DNA from: Liolophura sinensis
Lineage: Eukaryota > Mollusca > Polyplacophora > Chitonida > Chitonidae
Direction of reading: 5' to 3'
Assembly: GCF_032854445.1 (NCBI RefSeq)
Contig: NC_088302.1
Coordinates: forward strand, 46,908,521 to 46,972,520
DNA length: 64,000 nucleotides
In this document: positions 12,486 through 26,500 of the stretch, in pieces
How positions within the stretch are numbered: the stretch's first letter is position 1
How the letters are laid out: each line of letters opens with the position of its first letter
The notes under the pieces: generated by a model
Databases searched by the model: none
What the model was told of the DNA's origin: nothing
Seen by the model: only the letters and a program-made list of their open reading frames with translations
Made by a program: the position numbers and the translations under genes

Positions 12486-13550
12486 ACATGCCATGAAGCG
12501 CACAGTTCTAATTAAGCGAGAAAAGGACATCCCAAATTGGCTACATTACTTCAGTCTTCTACCTTTCATGAGTAACAAACAAGGACAGATCTGCCACTTC
12601 TCTTCATAGAAGTCTCTTCAAACACAACATGGAGAAGAAAAGTCACTAAAGAAACAGTGTCACCTGACCTGATTTAAAACCTTGAAGTTGACAGGTCTAA
12701 CACAGTTAACCTGGTTAATGGGTTCAGTTCATCTAGCCAAGGTCAAGTCACCCTTTTCACCAGCTCCCTACTGCCAACAAATATCCTGGGTTTGTGCAGA
12801 AAACTTGAGCCTGAACTTGATACAGTGCTGACATGTACATGTATATTAAGTAAGTGTTGCTTGATTACATTAAATTACATAATAATTCAACTGTCTCCAT
12901 CTGTTTCTTTTTTAAGTTTTCAAAACATAACCTTTCTCTATCACAAAATAATAAATATATTTTCAATTCTGTGTGGTCTGAACAGAAAACTTTTTCAACG
13001 TAAATAAACTGCTAAGAATTTCCCTTGTATCTGTTTCCTCTAAAATACATGAGAAAGTCTAATTATGTTCAAACATTGTTATTGATCAATTTTCATAGCT
13101 TTTTAACTTATCAACACAATTAAACATGAAATGTGAAGATTAACTATTGAATGACCGGGGAATGATACAGACATGTTTAACTGTGGCTAATTAAGGTAGT
13201 TCTTCACCACTGACACACTGCCATAGATATCACACATTTTACCTTGAACAGAACAGTCTGTCTGACTTCTTTTATAATTAGAATAGAGGACATCAGTTAT
13301 ATCCCAAAGGCATGTTATCTCTCATTAAAGTAATAAATTTAAGCGTAGTTGGTTTGATGTCAACAGCAGTGTAAAAAATGGAATGTCACAGCCTATACTG
13401 GAAATTAACTTGAAAAAAGTTTTAGTTAGGGATGAATTTCAAGTTACATGCACTCTAACTGTTGATGTAACAAATTAATATAGTAGGTCAATACATACAA
13501 TACTTTTTAAGACACACTAAGTCAGGAATTCAGTAATTTATGGTATTTAA

Positions 13551-14092
13551 AGGAGAAGAAAATTTAAAGATCAATCAAATACCATTGAAAAGAGTATGCA
13601 TTTCCTTGCAGGTGCACACCATAAAAAAAATACTAATATGTTCCTCAAGTCGATAAATTATGAATTAAGTCAGCGCCAACATCCGCTGTGGGCAAATCCA
13701 TTTTGCCTAAGAACTAGTCCTGAAGTCTGTGTTAGGAGGAGAATTGCTACATTTCTGGGAGAACCCTTCTTCCCAGAAGGTAGCAAATAGTTCGGTTCAT
13801 TTTCTCCTTGACGATCGGGAAACTGGAATGTTGGACATATTTTCCAAGTTTACACAAGCTGGCAGTTTTAACGACTCTCTTTGGCTGAGAGGCAACACAC
13901 CCCCAGCATAAATTACAGGGTGTTAAAGATGGAGGACGCAATGGACTCAGCAATTTATGCCTGCTGTGCCGTTTTCAGGCTTTACGTGTATTGCGAGGAA
14001 AAATCGCAAAATTATGCAGCAGACACCATCAGATAGAAAGAAATGTGCTCTTTTCAGCCTATAGAGTCATTTTTGTAAAATTTTCTTCTCCT
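13551..14092. mobile_element. MITE with piggyBac-type TTAA target duplication
   Basis: Terminal inverted repeats AGGAGAAGAAAATTT at 13551-13565 and its complement ending at 14092. Each end is bordered by TTAA (13547-13550 and 14093-14096), the target duplication characteristic of the piggyBac superfamily. The element is 542 bases with no transposase, so non-autonomous. Short frames inside are not credible genes. Confidence 0.65.
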
Positions 14093-17000
14093 TTAACGTG
14101 TACATACAGAATCAATGATGGAATAACCCCATCATGCAATTGTACTCTCCATGTGCGCAAACCCTGAGCTCAATACATGCAGTACTTTTTGAGAAACCAC
14201 CCCTAACACTTTGTTTAACATTCCTAGAGAAAATGCACTAAGTGAGGAATTAAGTAATGTACGGTACTTAATACGCACACATCCAATCAACAATAGAATA
14301 TCCCCTCGTGCTATTGTGCTCTACCTGTGTGCAAACCCTGAGCTCAATACCTGCAGTCCTTCTTAGGATGCCACCCCTGACATTTTGTTTGACATTACTT
14401 TCTCTATTATTCAACATTCAATGAGTTAAAAAAATTTGAGTTTGAAAAGGTCTAAGGAACTCCTCCTTACATCTACCAAAAGCAGCTGATCCTCAGTCAT
14501 ATTAGTTAGTGATCAGTGCATGCTGTAAGTTACGTTTATCACATACTGAAGGAAAGCATCTTAAAATTTTCCATAAAGATAAGCATAATTAACTGAGTTC
14601 ATTTCTTTTTGCACAAGGCTTAAGTATGCATTAAGAATGAGAGGAAAGCAAGGTAATAAAAATTAATGCCAATCATTTCATAGAAAGAAACCAAAATAAA
14701 ACGTATTACTGTACATTTTCAACGTTTTTGAAATAGAATTCTTGTTGAAAATTATGTTAAACTGATTTGTTTGTGTTGCTACAGACGCAAGCTTTATAGA
14801 ACTGTGCAAATTATTTCTCCACACCCCATAGTTCTAACAGAATGTTTCAAAATACTGGCTGCAAAGGCAGCTGAAAAATTTGAAGAATTAGGGTAATATT
14901 TTTTAGAAGTTTATAATTTTCTTTCAGTTGATGTGCAATTTTATATTAAACATTCTGTGCACAGTGTTTATATCATACTGATTCTTATTAAAACACTTAA
15001 AATTCCTTACCTTAGAGTAGACTTTCCCCTCGCATGTAAATGCAACCTTTGAAGGTTTCTGTTAATAACTGTACATATAAAGAACATCTGGGCTCACTTC
15101 GTGGCTCCAATGACGTCTTCAGATCCCTACATCTATTAAAAATCAATTGCTATACTAGCCATAGGTGGAGATATAGGACAAAAGACCAGTGTGATTTTTA
15201 CTTTCTAGCAGCTAGTATTAACTTTTAAGCTGCATGACTTTTTATATGAACAAAGGCTAGGAGGCCACATGATTTATCTTCATCTCACCCAATTGCTGTC
15301 ACTTTAAATAGCTTTTGTTACATTTACCTCATGAAATGTCAGTTTTAAAGGAAATCTTTTCTGCTTTGGTGAACAATGACCCCAGGCAAGTCAAGTGATA
15401 GAGTAAATCCACATGTGATCAATTAGAGAGGATTTACATGGATATACATGCAACAACCCTCCCCTCTTCCTCCCCTTCTAGCTGCTGGAATTAACAAACT
15501 CTCAAGGTACCTCCACAGGGTAGATTTTTTGGTCAAGTTTTGTGAGAAATTAATTATAAAACCTCCCACTGAAATTATTGATACATTTAGAAATAGCTCC
15601 AGAATAGAAACCAAATAAATATAACTATATATCTAAAATAACTAATAAATACATAAATAAGATAGCCTTAGGTGCATTCATGCAGATTACTTCAGAAATT
15701 ATGTGATATTTACTAGCAGAAGTTTTGCATATTGTTTCACATATGGTATGACTACTTTTAGTAAATGGCATGCTACAGTGTACTTAACATATTGCCCATC
15801 TTCATCTATATATGACTTTTGGTGCGTTTACAGTACTACATCATTATTAAATAATGACTTCAATGGACAGATAAAATATCAGAATTTCACGATAATGAAA
15901 CAGCTATACACGTATACTTCAAAACAGCGTGTTTAAGTCATAAAAAGTATTCTATTGGTTTTAAATATGCCTGTACACGTCCCAGTAGACAGAACGACGG
16001 AACTGCAGTTGTGAATGCCAAAGTCGCTCAAACCAGTACCTACTAGTTACATGTACTAGCATGGTACTACAGAGGCATCCTATCACTATCCTGTTTATGG
16101 TGAGACACTGCAATAGTACTAGTGTGACAGTAGAAATAAATAAATCATTTAGTCGCCATCGACTTAATTATGAATAAGCCTTTCTACCCGTTTAACCCCG
16201 ACGTTTAAACTATATATGTCGTCTGCAAATTTTACACGTTTTTGTCCTGGTCCGCACGAAATTCTTAACCGGTGAAACGTTCGAGTCTCTATTTCGTTGT
16301 TATGTGTAATAGACCTTTGTCGTTTATGCTTAGAAGATAATGATGCACTACTGTTTAAAATTTACGGACGAAGAAAGCGAGATGTAATGCATACATTAAC
16401 TTCAAAAGTCTATCTGGATTTGTTTGCTGACGTATTTTCCCCAGTTTTGGATGTTAGCACTAACCCCAACACGAACTGGCGCAATTTTCGACATTTTGCA
16501 CTAGGGGCTGTCAAGATAGATCTATTTTACATTAGAATGTTTATAACATCTGAAATATTCAGATAAGACATTTCGCCTTTCCTTGACTTTGGTAGTGTGT
16601 TTTCAACTGTCCCGTGGATAATATTGCCACACACTGGATTCGTGGGAAAACAGGTACTGAAATGAAATGTTGATGCTGTTGTCGTTTAGCGCACGGCACA
16701 TGTAGTTGAGCTGTACGGTATTCATTGGATTTTTGTGGCATAATAGCACATGGCATTGTTTCTTGTCAAATGTCGCACCATTGATTCAAGTAGAAATAGT
16801 AATGTGGACACATTTCCTGAAACAGAATTATCGTATTTCACCTAAACCTTCCCATTTTTAAGTGATACAGTTTGCTTGATTCTGATTGATTTATTTTACA
16901 TTATAAATATAATTATATCGGTCCTTTGAATCGGTGCCAAAGAATTATTTATGTTAAGTTTTTTTTTTTTTTTTTTTTTTTTTTTGGTGAGGTATTTTGT

Positions 17001-17593
17001 GAAGTTGGATTAATTCATCAAAAGCGTTTTAACATACCAAACTTCATGTAGTAGTTGTGAGGAATGTGGAACATTGTCATTGATTTTGAACAGTTGAACT
17101 CATTTTTCATAATTTTCAAATGAATCAGAGTGTCTGGACCAAAGTGACATGGTTATTATTGGTAATAAAGTGCAATTAACTTTCCATATTTGTTTCCCTC
17201 TCCATAAGCACTTAAAAAAATGTCAAAAAAGTTAAAATATTTGAATGATAACAAGTTTAATTTACTGTAGTTTTAGTGTGTACTTTAAGGGTCTAAACTC
17301 GGCAAAGCCTAATGGGCCATGTTGAAGTTTATACATGTAGTACAGTAATGTGTATTGTTTTAAGAAATGATCAACACAGTTTGATTTGGTCTGGCTTGAT
17401 TGAATTATGAAAGGAAGCATACATTAAATGAAAGTGAAAGCATGGATAACCCCCAATATAGATTCACTCACACAAAGTTTACCAGGCTTGTAGCAGGCTT
17501 GAGATTTCTCTGCTTCTGTTATTGCTCACAACATTGCTCATCATCGATTTGGTTCACATGAATTACATTAATATTATGTGTTGTTGTTTTCAG

Positions 17594-20500
17594 GTTTAGG
17601 AAATGAGGAAACATGAAACACATCCATCTATTAAATCACTGAAGTACTTCACATTCAAGAGAAGTTTTAGTTCCAAGGATTTCAAAAGCTTTGATGGCCT
17701 AAACAGTTCAGATGGTAAGATAAAACATCCCTCTTTATTTAAACGGGTATAAAAATATCAGCACCAGTATTGTGATGATCGTGATTTCTCAAATGTTTTA
17801 GATAAGTCAACTCATTTTGTACTTTCCTTTGAGATATCCAAACCAAAACTTAAATTTTAGATTGACACAAAGTCATTTACAATTAGATATATGCATATAG
17901 TAGACCTTGTATAATTTAGACCTCACTGTCATTATCATCCTTATCACTTTACTCTTCCACAATTTCCAGTGGCTTGTTTGGGTGAAGTTAATGACAACTG
18001 GTTTACTGATCTTACTGAGGATAGAGTAAGATCTGCCAACAAGACCCAGTCTTCAGGTGAGCTGAATTTGATCATAGATTGTCATATTTCATTTTTACTA
18101 CTGTGCATATATGAGCAAGCAGTTGTGCAATGTGTCAGATTTGAAGACCATACTGCTGTGAAGTATCAGAGAAGAGGCAGAGTTTCTGCACCCCATGACA
18201 TTTGATTGGTAGGTAAATAAACCAATGTATCTTGGTAAAAACAGTTCAAATTTATATTCTATTTTCTGTGTTATCAGAACGTGTGGATGAAGATGACATC
18301 CAAACTAAAGAAGACAATGGTTGTGTCCACCAGACTCCCTCACAGAGTCATCTGATCCTGTCAGATGAATGGGACAGTCCTAGATTACCGTACACATGGA
18401 CTCCAACATCTAGTGAAGCATTAAGGTATATACTTTAATTCTTAAAGCTTTTCACATGTTTGTAAGGTGTTTATTCAAGCATGTTCTGAAAGCATTAATT
18501 TTTGTAGGTTGATAGTATTATACTTTTGGTGAAGCCTTGAAATTGGCCAATCCAACTACTGTCTCCAGAATCTTGAAATGTGCATAAATGGCACTGACCA
18601 TTGCTCTTTTCTATGTGAAAAGGTTGAGGAAATAGGGTAATTGAATTTGGATGTTCCACCATAACCTCTCAGCCTTTTTAACAATTCTGCATTTATCACA
18701 CCTAGGGGCTGGGCCTGGACATCTCCGAGATATAAATACAAGTAGCCAGGGAATTTAGAGCTGAGGAAAGAGGGGAAAGCTCATATTATTTACTATGGCC
18801 TGTCTTGGAATGAACAAATGATTGAATGATTTATCATTAGGGTTGAACTCAACTTTGGCATTATTTCCACTATTATCATGTTCAAAATTACGAAGCAGTT
18901 ATGGCTTTCGGCATGATACTAATAAAATCTGAAATTAGAACAGACGAGAGAAATAGTCAAATACTGAAAACCATATTTTTCTACACAAATTGCATCTGAT
19001 GTATTTTTGTGCGTATGAAAAGGTTTGAAGGCTGAAATTCATGTACACTGCGGTGACTTAATTAATGTCCTGGTTTCAGCCCGGCTGCTGTAGATGTGGC
19101 ATCGCGAGGTAACAGCAAATCCAGCAGCCCCTCAGCCCTGGCTGCCAGCCTGGGGGTTAATCTTGAGGGATCAGCTTTGTCCTGGACAAGTTCTCTGGAA
19201 ACTCCACCTTGTCAGACACCTGTCAGGGATAACCATGCCCCAGGTATTAACATTTATGTATTTGCTTATTTCATATTCAATTCATGTTTATTTAGAATGT
19301 GTCTGGTAGAGCAGTGCTTAGGCCACATCAGTTTGAATTCTTGTTTTACATGCAGAACGAGTGCATTCCTCAATTTCTGAGGAGGGCAAAAAATAAAAAA
19401 TAAACTGAAAAATCACCTAATTTGTTGGAAATGTCGCAGAAATTGTTTTTTGTTAAAGACTTATTAACGTATCGTTGAAAACTAGAAAATCACACAAAAC
19501 ATTAAGAACAAACAAAATAAATTGGTGGTTTTTCTATTCCATGTTTATTTCATTTTTGGATTATTTTAGTGTCGGTTTTGGCCATAAAACACAAAATAAA
19601 ATTGGTGTCACCCTAGCCTAAACATGAATATTGAAAAAGACACTGAAGGCAGGTCAATTCTGAAGAAAAAAATCTTCCTAGATGGTTGATCATTGAAATA
19701 TTAAATGATTTCCAGCAGAGTAGCATGAGATAGCAGATTGATTTCTGGAACATAAACAGAGTTAATGTGTATGTGATCAACTGCTTGAAGTGAACATAAA
19801 GTCAGTCTCTAAAACTGAACTCTGAGTTAGTTTGTATGTGATCAACTGCTTAAAGTGAACATAAAGTCAACCACTAAAGCTGAATTCTGAGTTAGTGTGT
19901 GTGTGATCAACTGCTTAAAGTGAACATAAAGTCAACCACTAAAGCTGAATTCTGAGTTAGTTGTGTATGTGATCAACTGCTTAAAGTGAACATAAAGTCA
20001 GCCACTAAAGCCAAATTCTGAGTTAGTTGTGTATGTGATCAACTGCTTAAAGTGAACATAAAGTCAGCCACTAAAGCTGAATTAGTTAATAAAGTTGTGT
20101 TCCAGAAATGTTCTAAAAATATTTGACACCGCTTATCAGCAGGGTAAATAGCAAACTATCGTCAGTAGGTAGCCACGCATTTGGTTTTGCCATGCTATAG
20201 CTATCTAGTGACGTCAAAACCTAGGAGCTTTCTCGTACCATCGGTATTAAACAATGTGACAGTGTATCCGCTCTGACATCTGATCATAAGGCCGATGTTT
20301 CTGTTACTTTGGTGCTCAGTCAAGGCGATGTTCGTGGACACAGACATCATGTTTTATGGCCCTGCTCACCCTCCTCTTGCGTGGGTGCAAGCATTTGGCC
20401 TAGCTGGCTGTACCGAATTTACCAAACATAGTAGGGCCTTCTAGTTGATAACAGACGCTTTCATTCAGATTTTGAGAAGATATTTTCATTATAAATCTGA

Positions 20501-23500
20501 CTTGCTAAGGAAAAATAATGCAAAGTCACAATATTTTTCTTCAAGAAATGGCCAGCCCCAATAGCATAGTTGGTAGAGCGCCCTCTTCAGGAGCGGTAGA
20601 TCCAGGGTCAGTCGTGGAGTCACACCTAAGGCCTTAACAGAGGAAGTTGTAACTCACTTGGCGTTCAGCATGAAGGGGATAGTGCAATGACTGGTTGACC
20701 CGTATCAGTATAATGGCTCGGGCGGGACAGCTTACTTGCCTTCAGTAAGGCATCTCAGTGAAGCAGCACTAGATAAAAGAGTGTTGGAATCTGTCCTGCT
20801 ACATGTACAAGGAGGCACATTACATGCACTCCAAGGATTCCTTCGTCGTCAAAACACTGAAAAATTGTTAAGTACCATGTTAAACCCCAAGCACTCACCC
20901 ACTCACTCTTCAAGCAATTACTCTCGTAAGGCAGTTTTCTTGCTAGCTCAACCTGACAAGTTACTATAGTATCCTGCCCTACATTTACGCCTTGTGACAT
21001 GGGCAGCCGTTCTCACTTCCCTGCTCATAAATGGGTGGTTCAAAATGCATCAGTTTAACCGCAAATCCAGTTTATTGCATCAATATCTGTCAATCCACTA
21101 TAAGAAACCACATTGACAATCGACAGTTCATAGGTTTTTTGACGTGACAACTAATTATCACGTGAAGCTTTCAGTGCTTGTGATTGGCCAAGTTCATACA
21201 GGCTTCTGCAACATGGCTATTCAGAGTGAATTGTCTATCACTGCCATATCCCCAGTACTGAACATCATCTTCTTGACTTTCAAAACTTTATAGAATATTT
21301 TTCTGTGATAACTGTGTCCTATATCATTGTTTCTATGTATATATAGTGGCAGACTTTATGTTCACTCTAAGGAAAGATAAAGGATTATAAAAATAATCAC
21401 TACATTAAGTATATTGCAGGGCTTTGCTTGGAAGATATGGAATTTGTGAATTCATACTTTTTTTTTCAAAAATCAATCTTACCTACCTTCAAACTTGTAT
21501 ATTTTGTGTGTTTTTTCATTTTTTATAGGAGAGGAGTCATTACTAATGCTAGCTACATCTGTAAGTTCACTTTCCAATCCCAAGGTAAGTGTTAAAATGT
21601 TGGAATGTAATACACATCTAAACAGTAGTGTAGTCCCCAACGAAACCCCTCTTCAAACATTACAGTCCCTAAGTTTGCTTTTAAGATGGTTCTCATAGAG
21701 GACTAGACGGGCAATCGTCCAAATGTACTGCACTTCGCAAAAAAAGACCTGAGTATTTCAGTGATTCCATTTTGATTTTTCAATTTTTCGCTTTCACTTT
21801 AATATGAATTTTCTAGAGAAATGTTTAAAATGTGATGCAAAAGATTTATATGGAGTTTCAGTTTGAAAGCATACTTTAATAATTTTCAGCGCCTACCCCG
21901 AGCATTGTTCTCACCCAATAAGACAGCTGATTCTGACGTACTTGGGGTTGGATTATGTACCACTTTTGATGAGGAAGAAGATGATAGAACCATTTTAGAT
22001 GAAGGAGCTGTGTCCAATTGTCTCCCCTTCTCATCCAGCCCTTTTTTAGGTGCTGCTGTCGCCAGTCTAAGCCCCTGGGAATCCCCCGTCCCTTGCAGCC
22101 CAGGGAAAACTTGTGTCATAGAGAGCACTTTGTCAGATTTCTTTGATACACCTGTGAATAACATGCGATCAAGACGCAGACAAGCTCCAGGAAAGAGAGC
22201 TAAGAGAAACTCTGTAGGAATTCCAAGCCCCATTACAGGACCAAATACTCCATGTGAAAGCCCTCTTCATTCCATCCTGTCTGATAAGAAACCTAGAACA
22301 CCTGCAAGTGTGAAGCGAGTAAGATTTGTAGGTGAATTTTGCAATTCTTCAAGATCGAAACTTGCCAAAATTTCTGAAAATATCTGTGCTAGCAATTCAG
22401 AAAGCAAGCTTGTTAACAGTAAAGAAAGTAAAGGACTGGTCACATCTACAGATAATGATATTCAAAGTATTTCTGACCACTGTGGTGTGAGTAATGTGGA
22501 AGAGGAAGCCAAAGGAAATGTAAAGTTAGCGGGTGAGGAGGATAGAGCAACTTTGTGTGCTGTGGACCAGGCTGTAACGACCCCAGAAGATCATGAACAT
22601 CCTTCAAGGACTGTTTGTGTTGTTACTTCACTAGCGGTAGAGACGTTGATTTCTGCATCTAAAGATCAGGTAGAATTAGAGTCACTGAAGGATTCAGCCA
22701 CTTTGTCAACGAGACCTGACCACCTGACTGAAGAGCCATCACATCATGGGAAAACTGGTCTGGCGGAAACATGTGGTGTAAGTAACAAAACCTTCATTGT
22801 GACAAGCAACCCATGTTATCCAGCTAAGAAACATATGACAGATGATGACATGTTATCTCAGATATCTGCTGAAACCTTGGCAGACATGTGTGAACACATT
22901 ATGGATGAACCAGAAGAACAGACACAGTTTGACCCTGGCAAAATCAGGGCAAGGGTCACAGGAGTTGAGGTCTTGGAAAGTGTCAAGAAAGCTAACATTC
23001 AAGTTGAATGGAAAGATGTTCATTTACCTACAAGTAGTTCTGTACATGTTGGAGACCCAAAACAGCAGATCTGTGGCCAGGAAACAGTAAGTTTTTCATC
23101 TCCACCCAGTAAGTCAGAGAGATGTAAAGATGAGGAATTGTTCACACAGATTTCCCCAGGTTTCATGCACAGTATTCTCGACAGCGCCAAGGTGGTGGAA
23201 GAAAATTCAGATCAAGGTGGTAACAAAGCAACTCCATCTTCTTCCAAACAGCAGAATTGTTATTCACTACTTAAGACATTTCCAAATGTTGACAACCTCA
23301 GCACTGGAAACTGCAAAGTGTCTTCAGGTATGTCAGAACAGTTTCCCTGTGATAGCATCCAAAGCTCCTCAGAATCCAGTACGCCCAAGGCTTGCCGAGT
23401 CCGTAGAAATAAATCCAGACACTTCCTGTATCCATCTGCTCAACAGATCAACTCCTCCTGTCCAAAGAACGTCTTCAATTTCAAAACTGGAAATCATGAT

Positions 23501-26500
23501 GGATCTCCAGTGGTTTTTGTACCAAAGACTCAGGCTAGTGACTCGGTTGTACCTCTCACAGTATGCACTCCAACATCTCAAACTGATGTAACCGAGAAAA
23601 ACTTACCAGGTAAAATGTCTGGGGCTACCCATTCTGAAGCTCTTCGTGGAAAGACTGCCAAAGTCCAGCTGTTTACAACAGACACAGCTGCTCCAACCAG
23701 GAAGGGAAGGAAACAAGTCAGCTCTGCAGGTAAAGTACATGTTTTACATGTATTTAATGGAACCATGTAAAAACTTTTTTTGTTACTGTTTCTAAGCATG
23801 TTGAACCTCCAGAGTAGGCATACATTGAAGACCAGCCATAGGTTGAAAACCAGCTATACATTGAAGACCAGCCATACATTGAAGACCAGCCATAGGTTGA
23901 AGACCAGAACCCTTCTTTACATAATTTGTTTAATTGTACATTATTTTATATATTATACATTATTCTGAAGGGTTTGGTCCATTTGCGTTGTTTTTATGTT
24001 AATAAGCTTATTAAAGGCAATGCATTTTTTGAGTCATTTTAGACCACCAATGTCTAATAAATCGCACTGAGCATTAATGCACATCTTATTTTTCTTACTA
24101 ATTCTCTTTTCAAAGTCATGGGGCAGAGGGGTGTACATTGGCTTGTTACTTTTTGATCATTTAAATGAATGGTTAGAGTAAAGCCCTAACTGAGGTTGCA
24201 TTTCCCTGGTTAAGCGAGACTATTTGCAAACTACAATGTATCACATAGCCGTCAGTGCTCTCCACGCTGTAGTCTTGCATTCCAATACAAAAGCTTTCTT
24301 TCCATGTTATTTATATTTTATAATGACATACAGGTAACCTACAGGCCCAATTTAATACATAAAGAGTCATGTTTTATAACACACTCAGTCTTCATTTTAG
24401 CTACCAACCATTGCTGAAAAAATGTGCCATGATTTCCTCTGCCTTGCTTGGTTCCTCTCTCGTTTAAATGGTAACTTCACCTATCATTTCTGTTTTGTTT
24501 TTTGTTTTGTTTTTTTTGACAGATTTCAAGAGCTTCTCAGAGCTGCTAAAAGACTGTGATTTAGATTCTTGTTTTGAAGACCCCAAAGATTTCCCAACTG
24601 AGGCCTGTTCAAACATGACAGAAAGTCCAATGCCTCTAGAAAAAGTCGATATACCCAAGGAAGACAATTTACAAGATCCTGAATCTGTCATTCTTAGACA
24701 ATCAGAAAAGCAAGCCAGTGATGGCAAAACAGCGACCTCCTCCCATGTTAAATTCACAACAAACTCACAAACAAATGGAACCAGTGAAAAGGTTGATCAT
24801 GTGTCTAGCACAAATGAAAATCAAAGTGGCAAGGATACCAAGGATCTTCCATTTGGCTTGGTTCTAGACAGAAATGGAGCTTCGATGGGGTTTAAAACAG
24901 CCAGTGGGAAAGGATTCAGATTGAGCAGCACTAGTCTAGAGAAAGCCAAGTTCTTAGTTTCTGAATGTATAGACGAAGAAATGGCCTCTTCTGCAGGCGC
25001 CGGTTCTGATGAAACCATCAAAACGGAAGGAGAAGGTAGCGTACTGAATGGAAAGAATTCCTTCATCAAAGATTATACGAGTAAGTCCTTTAATGGCTTT
25101 ACAACAGCTGGCGGAAAAGATGTGAAAGTGTCAGAAGAAAGCATGATCAAAGCTCAGTCCTTTTGTGAAGAATGTGAAACAGAAGATGCAAAGAAGGAAA
25201 TGAGAAAGAGGCAATCTGCTGAACAACACAGACACGTTGATCAAAGAAAAGTGTCTCAGCCTTTGGTGACAAAACCTGAGGGCTCAAAAATTACCACAGA
25301 TTATTTGTCAGACAGCAACAGGGAAATCCTTTGTGGTGGATTTAGAACAGCAGGTGGTAAGGATCTTCAGATTAGCAAAGAAAGCCTTGAAAAGGCAAAG
25401 ACACTAGTTGAGGAAGATTTGGGTAAAAGTGTTGGTATTGTAAAATCTTTGAAAGACTGTAAAATCTTGAGTGACACTAGAGCTAAGAATGGTGCTCTTT
25501 CAGGTTTTCAAACAGCAGGTGGCAAAGATGTTCAAATAAGCGAAGAAAGCCTGGAGATGGCAAAATCCCTTGTTGAGAATACAGACGAAATATATCTTGA
25601 CAAAAACTTAATTTCCAAAAATTCAAAGTTTGGAATAGCAGAAGAGAACTGTGAAAAGGAAAATGTACTGGTTTTGAACAGAACTAATGGGTTCACTACA
25701 GCTGGAGGGAATGATGTTAGGATTACAGAAGAAAGCGTTGCGAAAGCCAAGGCACTTCTGGAGGACAACGAAGTAAGCAGAAATAATGAGACTTATAAAA
25801 GTGAAATAAGGTTGGATTATCACCAGAATACTCACGAATCCTTGGTAAATTTGTTACAAGGTGATAGTGCGGGACAGGCAGGCAATACTATTAAGTCGTT
25901 CAATGCAGCGGATGCAGTTCCTCCTCTTGGATTCACTACTGCAGCAGGGAAAGGTGTCAAAATAAGTAAAGTGAGCTTAGACAAAGCAAGAGCTCTTGTT
26001 GAGGACAGTGGTGATGCTGGTGGCCAAACAGTAGAACAAAGCAAGAAGGTGTTTGAAAGCAGTGAAGCTCAAAGTTTCCCTAGTCTGAAAGGTTTAGAAA
26101 GTATGAATGATGATAGAAATTTAGGCTTTATGCATTCCCAGACTGTAGGTAGTCCAAATTTATCAGTGGTCAATAATCACAAGAGGCAATCAATTGCTAC
26201 AGGATCACCCAATATTAAGCCAAAAGTTCCAAAGGGCTATCGACCTTTTAAACCACCCCGACCAACACCAAAGAGGGAAACTGTGAATTCAAGTTTAAAA
26301 ACTGAATCATCATGTGATAAAGTAAATGAATATGAGACAGCTGGCCCATACAACAGAAGTTTCGATGACAGTATAGCCGATGAGGATTTGTGTGCTCATT
26401 TATCAACATTTGATGATGGAACTGATGTAATGAAGTCCAAGCAAATCCGTGTCATCTCTGATAGTAGGAATGTCCAACTCCTAGACAAAGATTTTACAAG

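Larger units (their letters stand above)
12035..17593. other. TDO2-BRCA2 divergent intergenic/5' region
   Basis: The two genes are transcribed away from each other and about 5.6 kb separates their start codons. The interval must hold both promoters and the noncoding first exons implied by acceptors at 12034/12035 and 17593/17594, but I cannot place them. Recognisable contents are a dispersed repeat (12285-12485), a TTAA-type MITE (13551-14092), a tandemly repeated segment at 14100-14400 (agctcaatac and cctgcagt-like units), and a T20+ tract near 16961-16985. Open frames here are short and unconvincing. Confidence 0.7.

Noticed and set aside
16297-16566. 89-codon plus-strand frame upstream of BRCA2
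   Set aside because: No recognised domain, no splice junction into the BRCA2 frame, and the true start exon has its own in-frame stop upstream of ATG.
21886-22233. Minus-strand frame opposite BRCA2 exon 6
   Set aside because: Antisense shadow of a well-supported coding exon.
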